The notes under the pieces are model-generated. The model was not told the DNA's origin. It saw nothing but the letters and a program-made list of their open reading frames with translations, and did no database searches. Position numbers and translations under genes: made by a program. This document shows positions 27,786-35,900 of a stretch of DNA of 64,000 nucleotides, one piece after another. The stretch covers positions 22,069 to 86,068 of the forward strand of contig PNKX01000022.1 of the NCBI GenBank assembly GCA_013822725.1, given 5' to 3'. This stretch comes from Pirellula sp. (GTDB lineage Bacteria; Planctomycetota; Planctomycetia; Pirellulales; Lacipirellulaceae). How positions within the stretch are numbered: the first letter of the stretch is position 1; the number at the start of each line of letters is the position of its first letter.

Positions 27786-28637
27786 CTAGATGGCGTCGGC
27801 GACTCCGGCTCCATTCGCGCCACGCCCGCGCTCTGGTCTTACGGTCTTCGACCACGGTTCAGCCGCGCGGCGAAACAACAAGCCTGCCACGACCCACAGT
27901 GCAGCAAAAACCCCGTTCAAGCCAAACACCGGCCCGACGCCCGGATGGAACGGCGAGTGGGGCGAGTTCGGATCACTCAGCAGCTCTTGCCCGCCCGCTT
28001 TCCAAATCACGAGCGCGATTACCGGGACTGCCATCTGAGCGACCGCCGTCGCGAAGAGCGCCAATGCCATGCCGAGCGGTTCGAAACGCGCGATCAACGC
28101 GCCGCCGAACCCGACGGTGATCACTCCCAGGTAGAGTAAGTTCACGGGTCCGTCGCCGATGATGCCCACCGCGGCGTTGATCCAGACGAGAATGAACCCC
28201 GTCACGCACGAGATGCCGACGGCAGTTCGATACGCGCGCGTCCCTCCCTTGCCGGCGACGAACTGATAGGCCAGTCCCGCCGCGAACAACATGCCACCCC
28301 AGAGGACGAAATCGACCGGACTCCAATTGAATCCCTCGACGAACAAGTTCCCCAGCAAGGGAAGCAGCAGAATCACGCCCACGATCATCGCCAAGCGGAC
28401 AACGCTTTTTTGCATGATGAACCTTCCGTTCTCTCGCATAATTCCCGCCGACGTTTCGACGAACATCCAGAGCACGAAACCGCCCAATCTCTCTCCCGCT
28501 TCCGTCCGCTCCTGGCAGAGGTCGTGGAACGTTTGCTCCATGCTCTCCCCGAACCGCTCGCGATGCGGCTTCGCATAGAAACGGAGCAGGCGCCGATACC
28601 ACTGCCGGTAGCGGGCGATCGCATGTTCATCTGACAT
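27786..28637 (-). CDS. PadR-linked membrane protein with permease-prefix domain
   Basis: The 283-residue product starts with a soluble helical segment (RWYRRLLRFYAKPHRERFGE, about residues 10-50) typical of permease-prefix domains that sit beside PadR regulators. Five or six hydrophobic helices follow, e.g. LAMIVGVILLLPLLGNLF and VVGISCVTGFILVWINAAVG. Its start overlaps the stop of the padR gene by eleven bases, so the two are translated as a pair. It probably takes part in an envelope-related or transport task controlled by PadR; function unknown. Confidence 0.72.
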   Translation of the reverse strand: MSDEHAIARYRQWYRRLLRFYAKPHRERFGESMEQTFHDLCQERTEAGERLGGFVLWMFVETSAGIMRENGRFIMQKSVVRLAMIVGVILLLPLLGNLFVEGFNWSPVDFVLWGGMLFAAGLAYQFVAGKGGTRAYRTAVGISCVTGFILVWINAAVGIIGDGPVNLLYLGVITVGFGGALIARFEPLGMALALFATAVAQMAVPVIALVIWKAGGQELLSDPNSPHSPFHPGVGPVFGLNGVFAALWVVAGLLFRRAAEPWSKTVRPERGRGANGAGVADAI

Positions 28638-28995
28638 AGAATTGAATCAACGCATGAGGCAACAGGCGCATCTGCTGAGCGACCGCGACGACTTCGCGGT
28701 ATCGCGCTAATTCCGCCGCGAGCGCTTTCTGCCCAAGCGCGGAGATCTTGTAGTAAACGCGCCGCTCATCGTCCATTTTCGGGTCGACCTTCTTGTCGCT
28801 CTCGCGAATCAAACCGGCGTCGATCATCCGGCCGAGGGAACCATAGAGCGTCCCGGGTCCCATTTTCACTTTGCCCTGCGAGTCGGCCTCGACCTGCTTC
28901 ATGATCCCGTAGCCGTGCCGCTCTTGAGCAGAGAGCGATAGAAGGATGTGGAGCACTGCAGGCGTGAGGGGCGCATTGGATTGGTTGGCGGCCAT
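28627..28995 (-). CDS. PadR-family transcriptional regulator
   Basis: The 122-residue product is a winged-helix repressor: HILLSLSAQERHGYGIMKQVE and KMGPGTLYGSLGRMIDAGLI are the recognition region, and ERRVYYKISALGQ the wing. The start at 28995 (MAANQSNAPLTPAV) is preferred to an ORF extension beginning at 29094 because PadR proteins start near this motif. A palindrome covering 29004-29026 lies nine bases upstream and is the best operator candidate. PadR usually represses its own gene and the linked membrane gene. Confidence 0.9.
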   Translation of the reverse strand: MAANQSNAPLTPAVLHILLSLSAQERHGYGIMKQVEADSQGKVKMGPGTLYGSLGRMIDAGLIRESDKKVDPKMDDERRVYYKISALGQKALAAELARYREVVAVAQQMRLLPHALIQFYVR

Positions 28996-29366
28996 GCGGC
29001 AAGAATATATCCGTCGCGGATGTATTGCAAGCGGACATAGTGAAAAATGAGGAGATTCGGCGAAGGATGGCATGTCGTATTGGAGCGGCGGCATGCGGAA
29101 GGGTTGGCGAGTTGCTCGAAGTTCGATACTGACGCGATCACGGATGTATGCTGCCCGCTAACACACGGCCGACTGGCAGTTTTCGATTGGATGACTACCT
29201 GCGGGCGCGTGGTGGGTCATTAAGTATTGCTAGTCCGTAAGTCGAATCTTACGCAGCACTTAGGGACTCACTGCCCCTTTTTATGGGGTGGTGGAACGTG
29301 AAGTTAGTTGACTCGTCAATACATAGCAGTCACTTTGGCGATGAAGCAACAAAGTGGAGTACGCCC
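28996..29366. other. Intergenic region between divergent padR and Ntn hydrolase genes
   Basis: This 371-base gap contains the PadR palindrome at its left end. No other feature is supported. The part near 29150-29290 appears less GC-rich than its surroundings. Confidence 0.5.
29004..29026. promoter_or_regulatory. Probable PadR operator
   Basis: ATATATCCG-TCG-CGGATGTAT forms an inverted repeat with one mismatch, next to the padR start. In the minus direction TATATT, a -10-like box, lies inside it, only about ten bases before the ATG, so a leaderless transcript is possible. Confidence 0.55.
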
Positions 29367-30281
29367 ATGACTGTTTGTATCGCTGCAATTTGCCAGAATC
29401 ATTACGGCTACCCGATGGTGATTGGCGCGACCGACCGCATGATGACGGCCGGCGATATTGAATTCGAGCCTCCAATTGCAAAGGTATGGCAACTAACGCC
29501 TCAAATCGTTGCACTAAATGCCGGCGAGGCGAATGCTCAGGCCGAAATCTGCGCCCGTACTCAGCGGTTCCAGCCGCGGTCAGTTGAGCATGCCGTCAGA
29601 ACGTATTGCCGGCAGCTTGCGAAGTACAACATCGTTCAGGCGGAGCGCAAGGTACTGGCTCCATTCGGCCTTACGATGAAATCATTCCTAGAAATGCAGT
29701 GTGACTTATCGCCCTCGTTCGTCGAACAACTTCGGTACGACATTAAACGAGAGAGGGCAGGAATACAGACGATTATTTGCGGCGTAGACGGCTTTGGTGC
29801 TCATATCTACTCAATAGACGAGGACGGTAGCGCCCTCTGCCACAATCCAATTGGATTCGTAGCCATCGGGGGCGGGCAGTGGCATGCGTCGTCACAGTTT
29901 ATGTTTGGCAGCTACAGCCCTCAAATGCCGCTTGCGCGTGCACTTGTCTTACTGAGCTACGCCAAAGAGCGCGCTGCGGTCGCTCCCGGGGTCGGACAGC
30001 AAACCGATTTCTTCTTTATGGGAAATGAGTTTCAATGGCTCGCGCAAACAATCCGCGACGATTTGCTGGCAGGGAATGAAATGCTTCGGGGTGTCCTGGA
30101 GCTTGCGTGGGAGGATATTGCCAGCGGATTCTCTGGGCGCTTGGATGCAATGCTATATGGGGAGAAAGCCCCTCAGGAAGCCGCAACGGTCTCCGTCGAA
30201 GAAGATCCCGTTGGGGATAATTCGGAATCAGAATCCGAAGATGAAGCCGGGGAAGCAAGCGATAACCCACCAGTTGAGTAG
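29367..30281 (+). CDS. Proteasome-beta-like Ntn hydrolase homologue (putative)
   Basis: The ATG at 29367 has GGAG seven bases upstream; the longer frame from 29283 lacks this. After removal of Met the N-terminus is Thr, TVCIAAICQ. In the proteasome beta fold the triad is Thr1, Asp17, Lys33; here Thr1 is followed by ATDRMMTAG (Asp22) and PIAKVWQL (Lys38), in the same context as the classic ADSRATAG and KVFKI segments, and GFVAIGGGQWHAS resembles the conserved AIGSG segment. The fold similarity and chemistry are inferred from these motifs. Length is 304 residues; the C-terminal 50 are acidic and disordered. No proteasome ATPase, HslU or Anbu partner is adjacent. Base composition looks lower in GC than its neighbours. 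Confidence 0.65.
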   Translation: MTVCIAAICQNHYGYPMVIGATDRMMTAGDIEFEPPIAKVWQLTPQIVALNAGEANAQAEICARTQRFQPRSVEHAVRTYCRQLAKYNIVQAERKVLAPFGLTMKSFLEMQCDLSPSFVEQLRYDIKRERAGIQTIICGVDGFGAHIYSIDEDGSALCHNPIGFVAIGGGQWHASSQFMFGSYSPQMPLARALVLLSYAKERAAVAPGVGQQTDFFFMGNEFQWLAQTIRDDLLAGNEMLRGVLELAWEDIASGFSGRLDAMLYGEKAPQEAATVSVEEDPVGDNSESESEDEAGEASDNPPVE

Positions 30282-30392
30282 CGCTATTTCCCCTTCTTTT
30301 GCTGCACCATCCTTAGCAGCACCCTTCGCGCCCATGTTGATGTACTGCCGGCGTTCGTTCTCCAAGCGGACGCGGGTACGTCGCCTTTGCCG

Positions 30393-30722
30393 CTAGTGGC
30401 CAATATTCTGAATCTCCGCATCGTCAGCAAACAATGTCTTCGCGGCGTCAATGAATGGACGCTCCGCCTCGCTGAAGTCGCCCGCGCCTAGATTCGTTCC
30501 ATCGCGCGTCACCGTCAAATGAGCGCATTGGAAACAAAAGAAGACGTCGACTCGATCGTTCCCTCGAAAAAACGACAACTTCACGCCGTACACCGGGTAA
30601 CCGCACGCCTTAGCTGAGCCCCATGAATAAGTGTCGGTTGAGGGCAACGTCATCGCCAAACCTGGGGCGAATTCGTCGCCAACGAAGCCTCTCGCAATTC
30701 CAACACCCAGGTAGGCGAGCAC
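30393..30722 (-). CDS. Small membrane-anchored hypothetical protein
   Basis: The product of about 109 residues has a hydrophobic N-terminus (VLAYLGVGIARGFVG) and a conserved-looking C-terminal region, CGYPVYGVKLSFFRG then VDVFFCFQCAHLTVTRDG, which resembles small planctomycete proteins with a CFxC-type motif. The start is uncertain: a GTG at 30722 is the first plausible codon, and no ATG lies near. Its 5' end faces the divergent gene at 30747. Confidence 0.45.
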   Translation of the reverse strand: MLAYLGVGIARGFVGDEFAPGLAMTLPSTDTYSWGSAKACGYPVYGVKLSFFRGNDRVDVFFCFQCAHLTVTRDGTNLGAGDFSEAERPFIDAAKTLFADDAEIQNIGH

Positions 30723-30746
30723 GCCAACCAGAGCTATCCTGACGGC

Positions 30747-31178
30747 GTGCCCAAACTCCCCAAACGCTTCGCGCTCTCCACGCTGCTGGTGGTGATGGTC
30801 GCCACGGCCGTTCTGTTCGGCGCCGCACAGTGGCGACGGCAGCGTTTGATCGCGGAAGTCGCCAGCCTGCGCGCCGCCGGCGTGGAAGGTCTCGTCGTCT
30901 CCGACGACTGGTTCTGGCCGACGGCCTCGGGCACGGCAGTTATTCGGCTCGCGAACGACGTCTACTTTGGCTCGCCCGACGTAAAGGAGCAGTTTGTAGC
31001 GATCCGTGACCGAGCCGTCGCCTGCGGTGCCGGAGACGTGGTCTACGAGATGGTAGTCATGCGGTATTACCAAGTCGTGAAAACGATCCGCACCAAGGAC
31101 CTGGATAAGGCAGAAGAATGGTCCGAACACGACTATGCGAAGAGATTTCTCAACCCTGCGTTTGACAATCAGCAGTAA
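30747..31178 (+). CDS. Small single-pass membrane protein
   Basis: The 143-residue product starts at GTG with MPKLPKRFALSTLLVVMVAT, a basic N-terminus followed by one transmembrane segment (about 9-28), a common planctomycete type. The remainder is soluble with a charged C-terminus and no recognised motif. The gene is divergent from the 30393 gene with only about 24 bases between the likely starts, so the two may share a regulator or promoter. Confidence 0.6.
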   Translation: MPKLPKRFALSTLLVVMVATAVLFGAAQWRRQRLIAEVASLRAAGVEGLVVSDDWFWPTASGTAVIRLANDVYFGSPDVKEQFVAIRDRAVACGAGDVVYEMVVMRYYQVVKTIRTKDLDKAEEWSEHDYAKRFLNPAFDNQQ

Positions 31179-31712
31179 GTCGCTGCACCCTTCTCGCTCC
31201 GTTGCACGGGAGATGGCGCCGGGTCATGGGCCAAAAAGGGCGACTCCGCCGCTTGCTTTTGGCCACCCGCTTCTATATGGTGAACGGGCGTATATTTCAG
31301 CTCTTTGGCATCCCAAATCCAAACCATCGAACCGGTCGCTTCGCGACGACGGACAGGCTGTACTGCGCGCCTAGCGCACTCGCGCCTCTCAGAGCAGCAG
31401 ACAGCGTTGAATAGTCGAGGAATGCTCGCATCCCTTCCTGTCGCGACTTCTGTCGCGATGACAGGCGACAGATCGAGCGTCACCAAAACTCGCAAGCCAA
31501 AGTGGATCAACAACTTAAGGCAGTTGTAGTGCTGTCGCCAATAATCGATCTCGCGTCCGCGACAGGCGTGGAGGGTGTCGAACTCGCACCAATGTCGATT
31601 TCCAGCTAGCCTGACCGCCACGCGGTCCGGGGGACCGGCCGAGCGGGTTGGCACTTCGTCCGGAGGGCGTGGCCCTCCGGCTACTTGGCAAGCTAAGACT
31701 TGGACTGTTCGC
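31179..31712. other. Intergenic region
   Basis: This gap contains the family F element at its right end and a CTGTCGCGA-rich stretch at 31438-31470. No gene is supported. Confidence 0.5.
31608..31683. repeat. Family F double-hairpin repeat (copy F1)
   Basis: GACCGCCACGCGGTCC and CCGGAGGGCGTGGCCCTCCGG are two adjacent hairpins. Copy F2 at 44834-44911 has the same two hairpins in the opposite order, i.e. the opposite orientation. Confidence 0.85.
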
Positions 31713-33467
31713 CTATGCCGCCGAGAACCGGCTGCCGACGGCCCGCGCCGTTTTGCGAACCAGCGACCGGTACTTCTGCCGCACGTCGAGGTAGCTCCAG
31801 AAGAGATAGAGGTTGCCGAACGCCGAGCCGAACAGCAACACCCACGCGACCAGCGTGATCACGGCGTTGTCTTTGCTGTTCGCCGTGACGCCGGCGCCGT
31901 TCGCAGTGCCGCTGGCGTTCGCCAGATTCGTCTGGGGTGGAGTCGTCGGTTGTTGAGCGTTCGCCGCCGGCGTCGCCGGATTCGGGCGGTTGGTCGCAAA
32001 AATGTCGCGCGGCGCGGGCGCCTGCTGCGAACCTTGGCCCGTCGAGACGCTCGCCGCCGGCACGCCGCCGAGACCATTCGTGGGTGTGGTCGATCCGTCG
32101 AGAGGGCGGTTGGGCGCCTGGCTCAACATGTTCCGATCGATCCCCGGCGTCGCCACGTTCGGCGGCGAGATATTCGGCGTCGACCCGCCTAACGCAGCGC
32201 CATTCAGCGGCGGAGTCGTGGGGAACCCGCCCGTCCCGGCGCCCCGATACGGCGCGGTCGGTTCAGCGGCGAGAGCGCCGCCCGGCGAAGTCGCTCCCAC
32301 GGCTGCAGGCGTCCGCGGGTCGGGAACTCCTTGCCAGGGGTCGTTCCCGCCGAAGCCGCCGTTGCCTGCGGCTGGTTGGCCAGCGGCAACGGGCGTAGTC
32401 GCGCTGTTCCAGTCGTTCACGCCAGCGACTGACGATGCCGGCGGCGGCGATTGTTGCTGGAACGGCTGTTGTTGCTGAAGCGGCTGGCCAGCGACGCCGT
32501 TGTTGCCGAGGTTCGGCTGAGCCAGCGGCGCACCCGCGGGGAAGCCGGTCGATGGCGGTTGACTGTTCCATTCGCCCGCAGCGCTGGCGGCCTGCGCAGA
32601 AGCCGACGGATCGACGCCGGCGCGCAAGGGATTGGTCGACGGCGGTTCTTGGTTCCAATTCGACGGCGGAGCTGCGGACGCACCGTTGTAAGGAGCAGCA
32701 TTGTAGGGAGTGGTCGTCATCGCGGCGCCAGTTGCCGGCGGGGCGACCGCCGTCAGGGGAGCTGACGCCTGCTGTTGGCGGAGACCACGCGCCGTTTGCG
32801 CCGGTTGCGGCGACAACGGTTGCGCTAACTCGTTGACGAGGCTTTTGGTTCGATCGCCCAGCGACGCCGCGGCGCTTTGAACGTTCTGGCCGACGCTCTG
32901 CTGGAATTGGTTGGCGGCGTCGTTGATCCCTTGCTGGACCGGCGCGACGACCTGGTTCTGCAGTCCTTGGCTCGCGTTGTTGAGGGCCTGAGTCGCCGGC
33001 GCGGCAACGTTGTCGTTCCACGCCGACCCTGCGGCCGCCGACGCGTTGTCGAACAGCTGCTGGCTCGAAGGGGCGGGAGCGCCGGCCGCGCCGCTGTTCC
33101 AGCTCGTTCCCGACTCGACGTACGGATTGGGCGCCACGGCGTTCTGGCCGCGGACGACGATCGACTGTTCATCCGGCGCGCCGTTGGCCGCTGCGTTACC
33201 GGCAGCAGCTACGACAACCGGCTTCAGTCGCGTGACGAGCCGCTCCCGCGGCAAGGAGTCCTCGCCGACGACCACGCGCACCCGGGCGATCGGGTGAATT
33301 CCTTCGGGAACCTCGCCGACGATCGGGATCGACTTCCCAGCGGCCAGCGTGGCCGCCAGATCCTGGTCAACTTGGACGATATATTCGTACCGCTCGCTGC
33401 CGTCCGGCATCGGCTGCCAGCCAAAACCGACCGCTGCAATTAACGCCAAAAGCGCAGCTCCGTCCAT
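31713..33467 (-). CDS. Low-complexity Pro/Gln/Asn/Ala-rich protein with C-terminal membrane segment
   Basis: The 584-residue product starts at the ATG at 33467, which has AAGGA eight bases before it, rather than at the ORF start at 33491. Residues 1-90 form a compact domain (GWQPMPDGSERYEYIVQVDQ, then EGIHPIARVRVVVGEDSLPR). Residues about 110-530 are repetitive and disordered (AAPYNGASAAPPSNW). One hydrophobic helix near the end (NAVITLVAWVLLFGSAFGNL, about 530-555) is followed by a basic tail (DVRQKYRSLVRKTARAVGS). It looks anchored to the membrane with the bulk exposed on one side. Function is unknown; similar proteins appear in Pirellulales. Confidence 0.75.
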   Translation of the reverse strand: MDGAALLALIAAVGFGWQPMPDGSERYEYIVQVDQDLAATLAAGKSIPIVGEVPEGIHPIARVRVVVGEDSLPRERLVTRLKPVVVAAAGNAAANGAPDEQSIVVRGQNAVAPNPYVESGTSWNSGAAGAPAPSSQQLFDNASAAAGSAWNDNVAAPATQALNNASQGLQNQVVAPVQQGINDAANQFQQSVGQNVQSAAASLGDRTKSLVNELAQPLSPQPAQTARGLRQQQASAPLTAVAPPATGAAMTTTPYNAAPYNGASAAPPSNWNQEPPSTNPLRAGVDPSASAQAASAAGEWNSQPPSTGFPAGAPLAQPNLGNNGVAGQPLQQQQPFQQQSPPPASSVAGVNDWNSATTPVAAGQPAAGNGGFGGNDPWQGVPDPRTPAAVGATSPGGALAAEPTAPYRGAGTGGFPTTPPLNGAALGGSTPNISPPNVATPGIDRNMLSQAPNRPLDGSTTPTNGLGGVPAASVSTGQGSQQAPAPRDIFATNRPNPATPAANAQQPTTPPQTNLANASGTANGAGVTANSKDNAVITLVAWVLLFGSAFGNLYLFWSYLDVRQKYRSLVRKTARAVGSRFSAA

Positions 33468-33711
33468 TTCGATCGTCCTTAGTACATCCATGCGGCGCGG
33501 GGAGGGGTCGCGCGATCGTAAGTCAGTCTAGCGGAAAGGCGAAAATCGGCCTAGACAGGCCTGCCAGCACCCGTCGGCGGTTGACGGGGAAGAGCAGGGG
33601 AGCGATTCTGTAAGATTCATGCTATCGTTGTGGGTCGATCAGGGCGCCGGCCGGCTCCCCTGACCGACGCTGAGGCGGCACGTTTTAAGTACCCTCGAAG
33701 GTTTGCAAGCA

Positions 33712-34071
33712 ATGGTCTGCGCCATTTCGGCAGAGTCGATGTTGGAATCGCCCGCGGGCGAAGTCGCCCCCATGTTCGCTGGCGCGTCGCGCGGGCTAGC
33801 TGAGTTGGGAGACCTGCCGCGCGGCGGCGACCGCTTGACGCCGACGTTCACGGGCGAGACGGCCGAGGGGGATGATCCCTTCGACGACTTCGACGAAGAT
33901 GACTTCGACGACGATTTCGACGACGACTTTGAGGAAGATTGGGAAGACGACCTCACCGAGGACGACGAGTTCCCCGATACCTTCGGCGGCGCCGAGCCGG
34001 AAGAAAAAATCGTCGAGGAAGAAGACGAAGACTCGCCGTTCGCCGATGATCCCGACTTTGACGAGGCGTAA
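33712..34071 (+). CDS. Small highly acidic protein
   Basis: The ATG at 33712 gives 119 residues. The C-terminal two-thirds is an Asp/Glu/Phe-rich stretch (DDPFDDFDEDDFDDDF), with no hydrophobic segment. The composition could mark a calcium or polycation-binding or intrinsically disordered protein. It might electrostatically partner the basic H1-like protein at 2944, but that is speculation. A real but unrecognised gene. Confidence 0.55.
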   Translation: MVCAISAESMLESPAGEVAPMFAGASRGLAELGDLPRGGDRLTPTFTGETAEGDDPFDDFDEDDFDDDFDDDFEEDWEDDLTEDDEFPDTFGGAEPEEKIVEEEDEDSPFADDPDFDEA

Positions 34072-34097
34072 GCGATAACGCGTTACGGTCTGCCTTA

Positions 34098-34122
34098 GCC
34101 CCCGGCTCTTCAAGCCGGGGGC
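34098..34122. terminator. Hairpin between convergent genes
   Basis: GCCCCCGGCT-CTTCA-AGCCGGGGGC covers the stop codon of the sugar dehydrogenase gene and ends 51 bases after the acidic-protein gene. There is no T-tract, so termination is only suggested; the arms resemble family A. Confidence 0.45.
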
Positions 34123-35786
34123 ATCTGCCGAAACCGACGCGTCAGCGCCAGTCCCAAGCCAGCGCAAACTACGAGCGCTAAGCTCGCCGGTTCGGGCACG
34201 GCGCTCGACGGCGCCCCGTCGCCGACGTTCAGCGCCGACCAACCAAAGTTCTGCTGCCACGCGAGGAAGTCGGCCCCGTCGACGGCGCCATCCCCATTGG
34301 CGTCGCCATCGGCGGGATCAGCGCCGGTCGCCATGCCGAACCCTGCGTTCCACGCCGCCAAGTCGGCGTCGTCGACGATTGCGTCGGCGTTGAAGTCCCC
34401 AGGAGTGAGCGCATCGGTCACGATGCGGTAGACGCTGCCAGACAAGTAGGTGATGTAGAGATTCCCTTTGGAATCTTCGGTGATGGCGACGGGCGAACTT
34501 GGAGAGCCGCCGTCGGGCGGTATTGGTAACTGCGGCGTAATGTACTCGACGACTTGCGGCGTCGTTTCTGTGGCTGGTTTAAGCATCCAGAGACGATTCG
34601 TCGAAGTGTCGCCGAAGAAGTAGAAGCCTTGAAGTTCAGGATCGGGCCCACGGTAGGGAACTCCGCCGAAAACGGTAGTGCCTGTGAAGTTGGCATCAAC
34701 GCCGGAGGCGCCTGGTCGTTGGTAGTCGTAGACAGGATCGATGGCGCCTGTTGGCTTCGGACCGCCGATGCCGCCAGCGGGCGTTTGGATGAGTCCCTCG
34801 CGCAATCGCCACCCGTAATTCTCGCCTCCCTGGCTATCGCCCGGCTGGAAGTCGATTTCTTCTCGCGCACCTTGGCCAACGTCGCCGGTCCACAAGTCGC
34901 CGGTGGCCCGATCAAACCCAGCGCGAAATGGGTTTCTCAAGCCGTAGGCCCAGATTTCATCATCGCCAGTCGGGTTCGTCGCTTCTGGAGTGGCGGGAGC
35001 AAACGGATTGCCCGGCGACTCGGCGGTATCGAAGGGGATGCCGTAGTTGCGGTTAACGTCGGCAGGAAAATCGTCGCGGTCGACGTCGATTCGTAGCGCC
35101 TTACCCAAGAAGTTCGAAGTAATGTCCTGAGCGTTGCCGCCCGGTTCGGTATGGCCCGTTCCCGAATCGTTCCCGTTGCCACCGTCGCCCAGCATGATGT
35201 AGAGGTAATCGTCATTCGGGCTGAAGCCGATGAAGCCGCCGTTGTGATTGTCTTGCGGCTGCGTCAGATTCAAGATCGGCGTGAACGCCGTGTTGGCTGT
35301 ATTCGACGTCGGACTCGGCGCCGAGTACTCGCGAATGTACGAACTGAATGGCGTGCCGGCGACGGAATCGTTGGCAGTGACGTAAGCGTAGAATTTGGAG
35401 TTCGTCTGGAAGTCAGGGTGAAATGCTAACCCCAGCAGTCCTCCCTCTCCCGCGTTGTTGATGCCAGTGATCGTCAGATAGGGAGTCGACTGCACCAAGC
35501 CAGTAGTCAAATCGAGAATTTTGATCGCCGCTGATGCGCTGCCGCTGTTGTTAGGCGTACCCCGTTCGGCAATAAACAACCGCGTCGAATCGCCGGGGGC
35601 GAATGTGGCGAACATGGGAGCGTTCAAGCCCGTCGCGACGCGTTGTCGGCCGGCCAGTCCGGCCTGCAGCGACGAAGGGAAGCTGCTGGCGAGAACAACG
35701 GTCAAGAAAGCGAGCAAGCGAGCAGAGACTCTGCAGGCCTGACCGCGCTGAGCGCAACCCGACCGCAGAAATGGCAAGAAATACAT
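34110..35786 (-). CDS. PQQ-dependent sugar dehydrogenase-like protein with dockerin and PEP-CTERM
   Basis: The 558-residue product begins with a signal peptide (LLAFLTVVLASSFPSSLQA). Residues about 40-440 form the glucose/sorbosone dehydrogenase-type beta-propeller: MFATFAPGDSTRLFIAERG, GEGGLLGLAFHPDF, NHNGGFIGFSPNDDYLYIMLGDGG, IWAYGLRNPFRAGFD. Residues about 460-520 are a dockerin (GDFNADAIVDDADLAAWNAG and GDANGDGAVDGADFLAW, two calcium loops). The C-terminus VPEPASLALVVCAGLGLALT with basic residues is a PEP-CTERM signal. It may oxidise sugars outside the cell. The ATG at 35786 has AGAGGA upstream. Confidence 0.9.
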   Translation of the reverse strand: MYFLPFLRSGCAQRGQACRVSARLLAFLTVVLASSFPSSLQAGLAGRQRVATGLNAPMFATFAPGDSTRLFIAERGTPNNSGSASAAIKILDLTTGLVQSTPYLTITGINNAGEGGLLGLAFHPDFQTNSKFYAYVTANDSVAGTPFSSYIREYSAPSPTSNTANTAFTPILNLTQPQDNHNGGFIGFSPNDDYLYIMLGDGGNGNDSGTGHTEPGGNAQDITSNFLGKALRIDVDRDDFPADVNRNYGIPFDTAESPGNPFAPATPEATNPTGDDEIWAYGLRNPFRAGFDRATGDLWTGDVGQGAREEIDFQPGDSQGGENYGWRLREGLIQTPAGGIGGPKPTGAIDPVYDYQRPGASGVDANFTGTTVFGGVPYRGPDPELQGFYFFGDTSTNRLWMLKPATETTPQVVEYITPQLPIPPDGGSPSSPVAITEDSKGNLYITYLSGSVYRIVTDALTPGDFNADAIVDDADLAAWNAGFGMATGADPADGDANGDGAVDGADFLAWQQNFGWSALNVGDGAPSSAVPEPASLALVVCAGLGLALTRRFRQMPPA

Positions 35787-35900
35787 GGCGTCGATCCTCT
35801 GTTGCACCCGGCGACCCGTGAAAAGCCAGTATCGGGCCGCGACGCGGCCGAAGCAAGCACTTCACGAGGTGGCGGGGTGCAAACGACGCGCCATGCGGCG

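Noticed and set aside
28996..29094. N-terminal extension of the padR gene
   Set aside because: It runs through the operator palindrome and is not PadR-like.
31169..31654. Possible minus-strand gene in the 31.2-31.7 kb gap
   Set aside because: Cysteine/arginine-rich with no domain, and it runs into the family F repeat.
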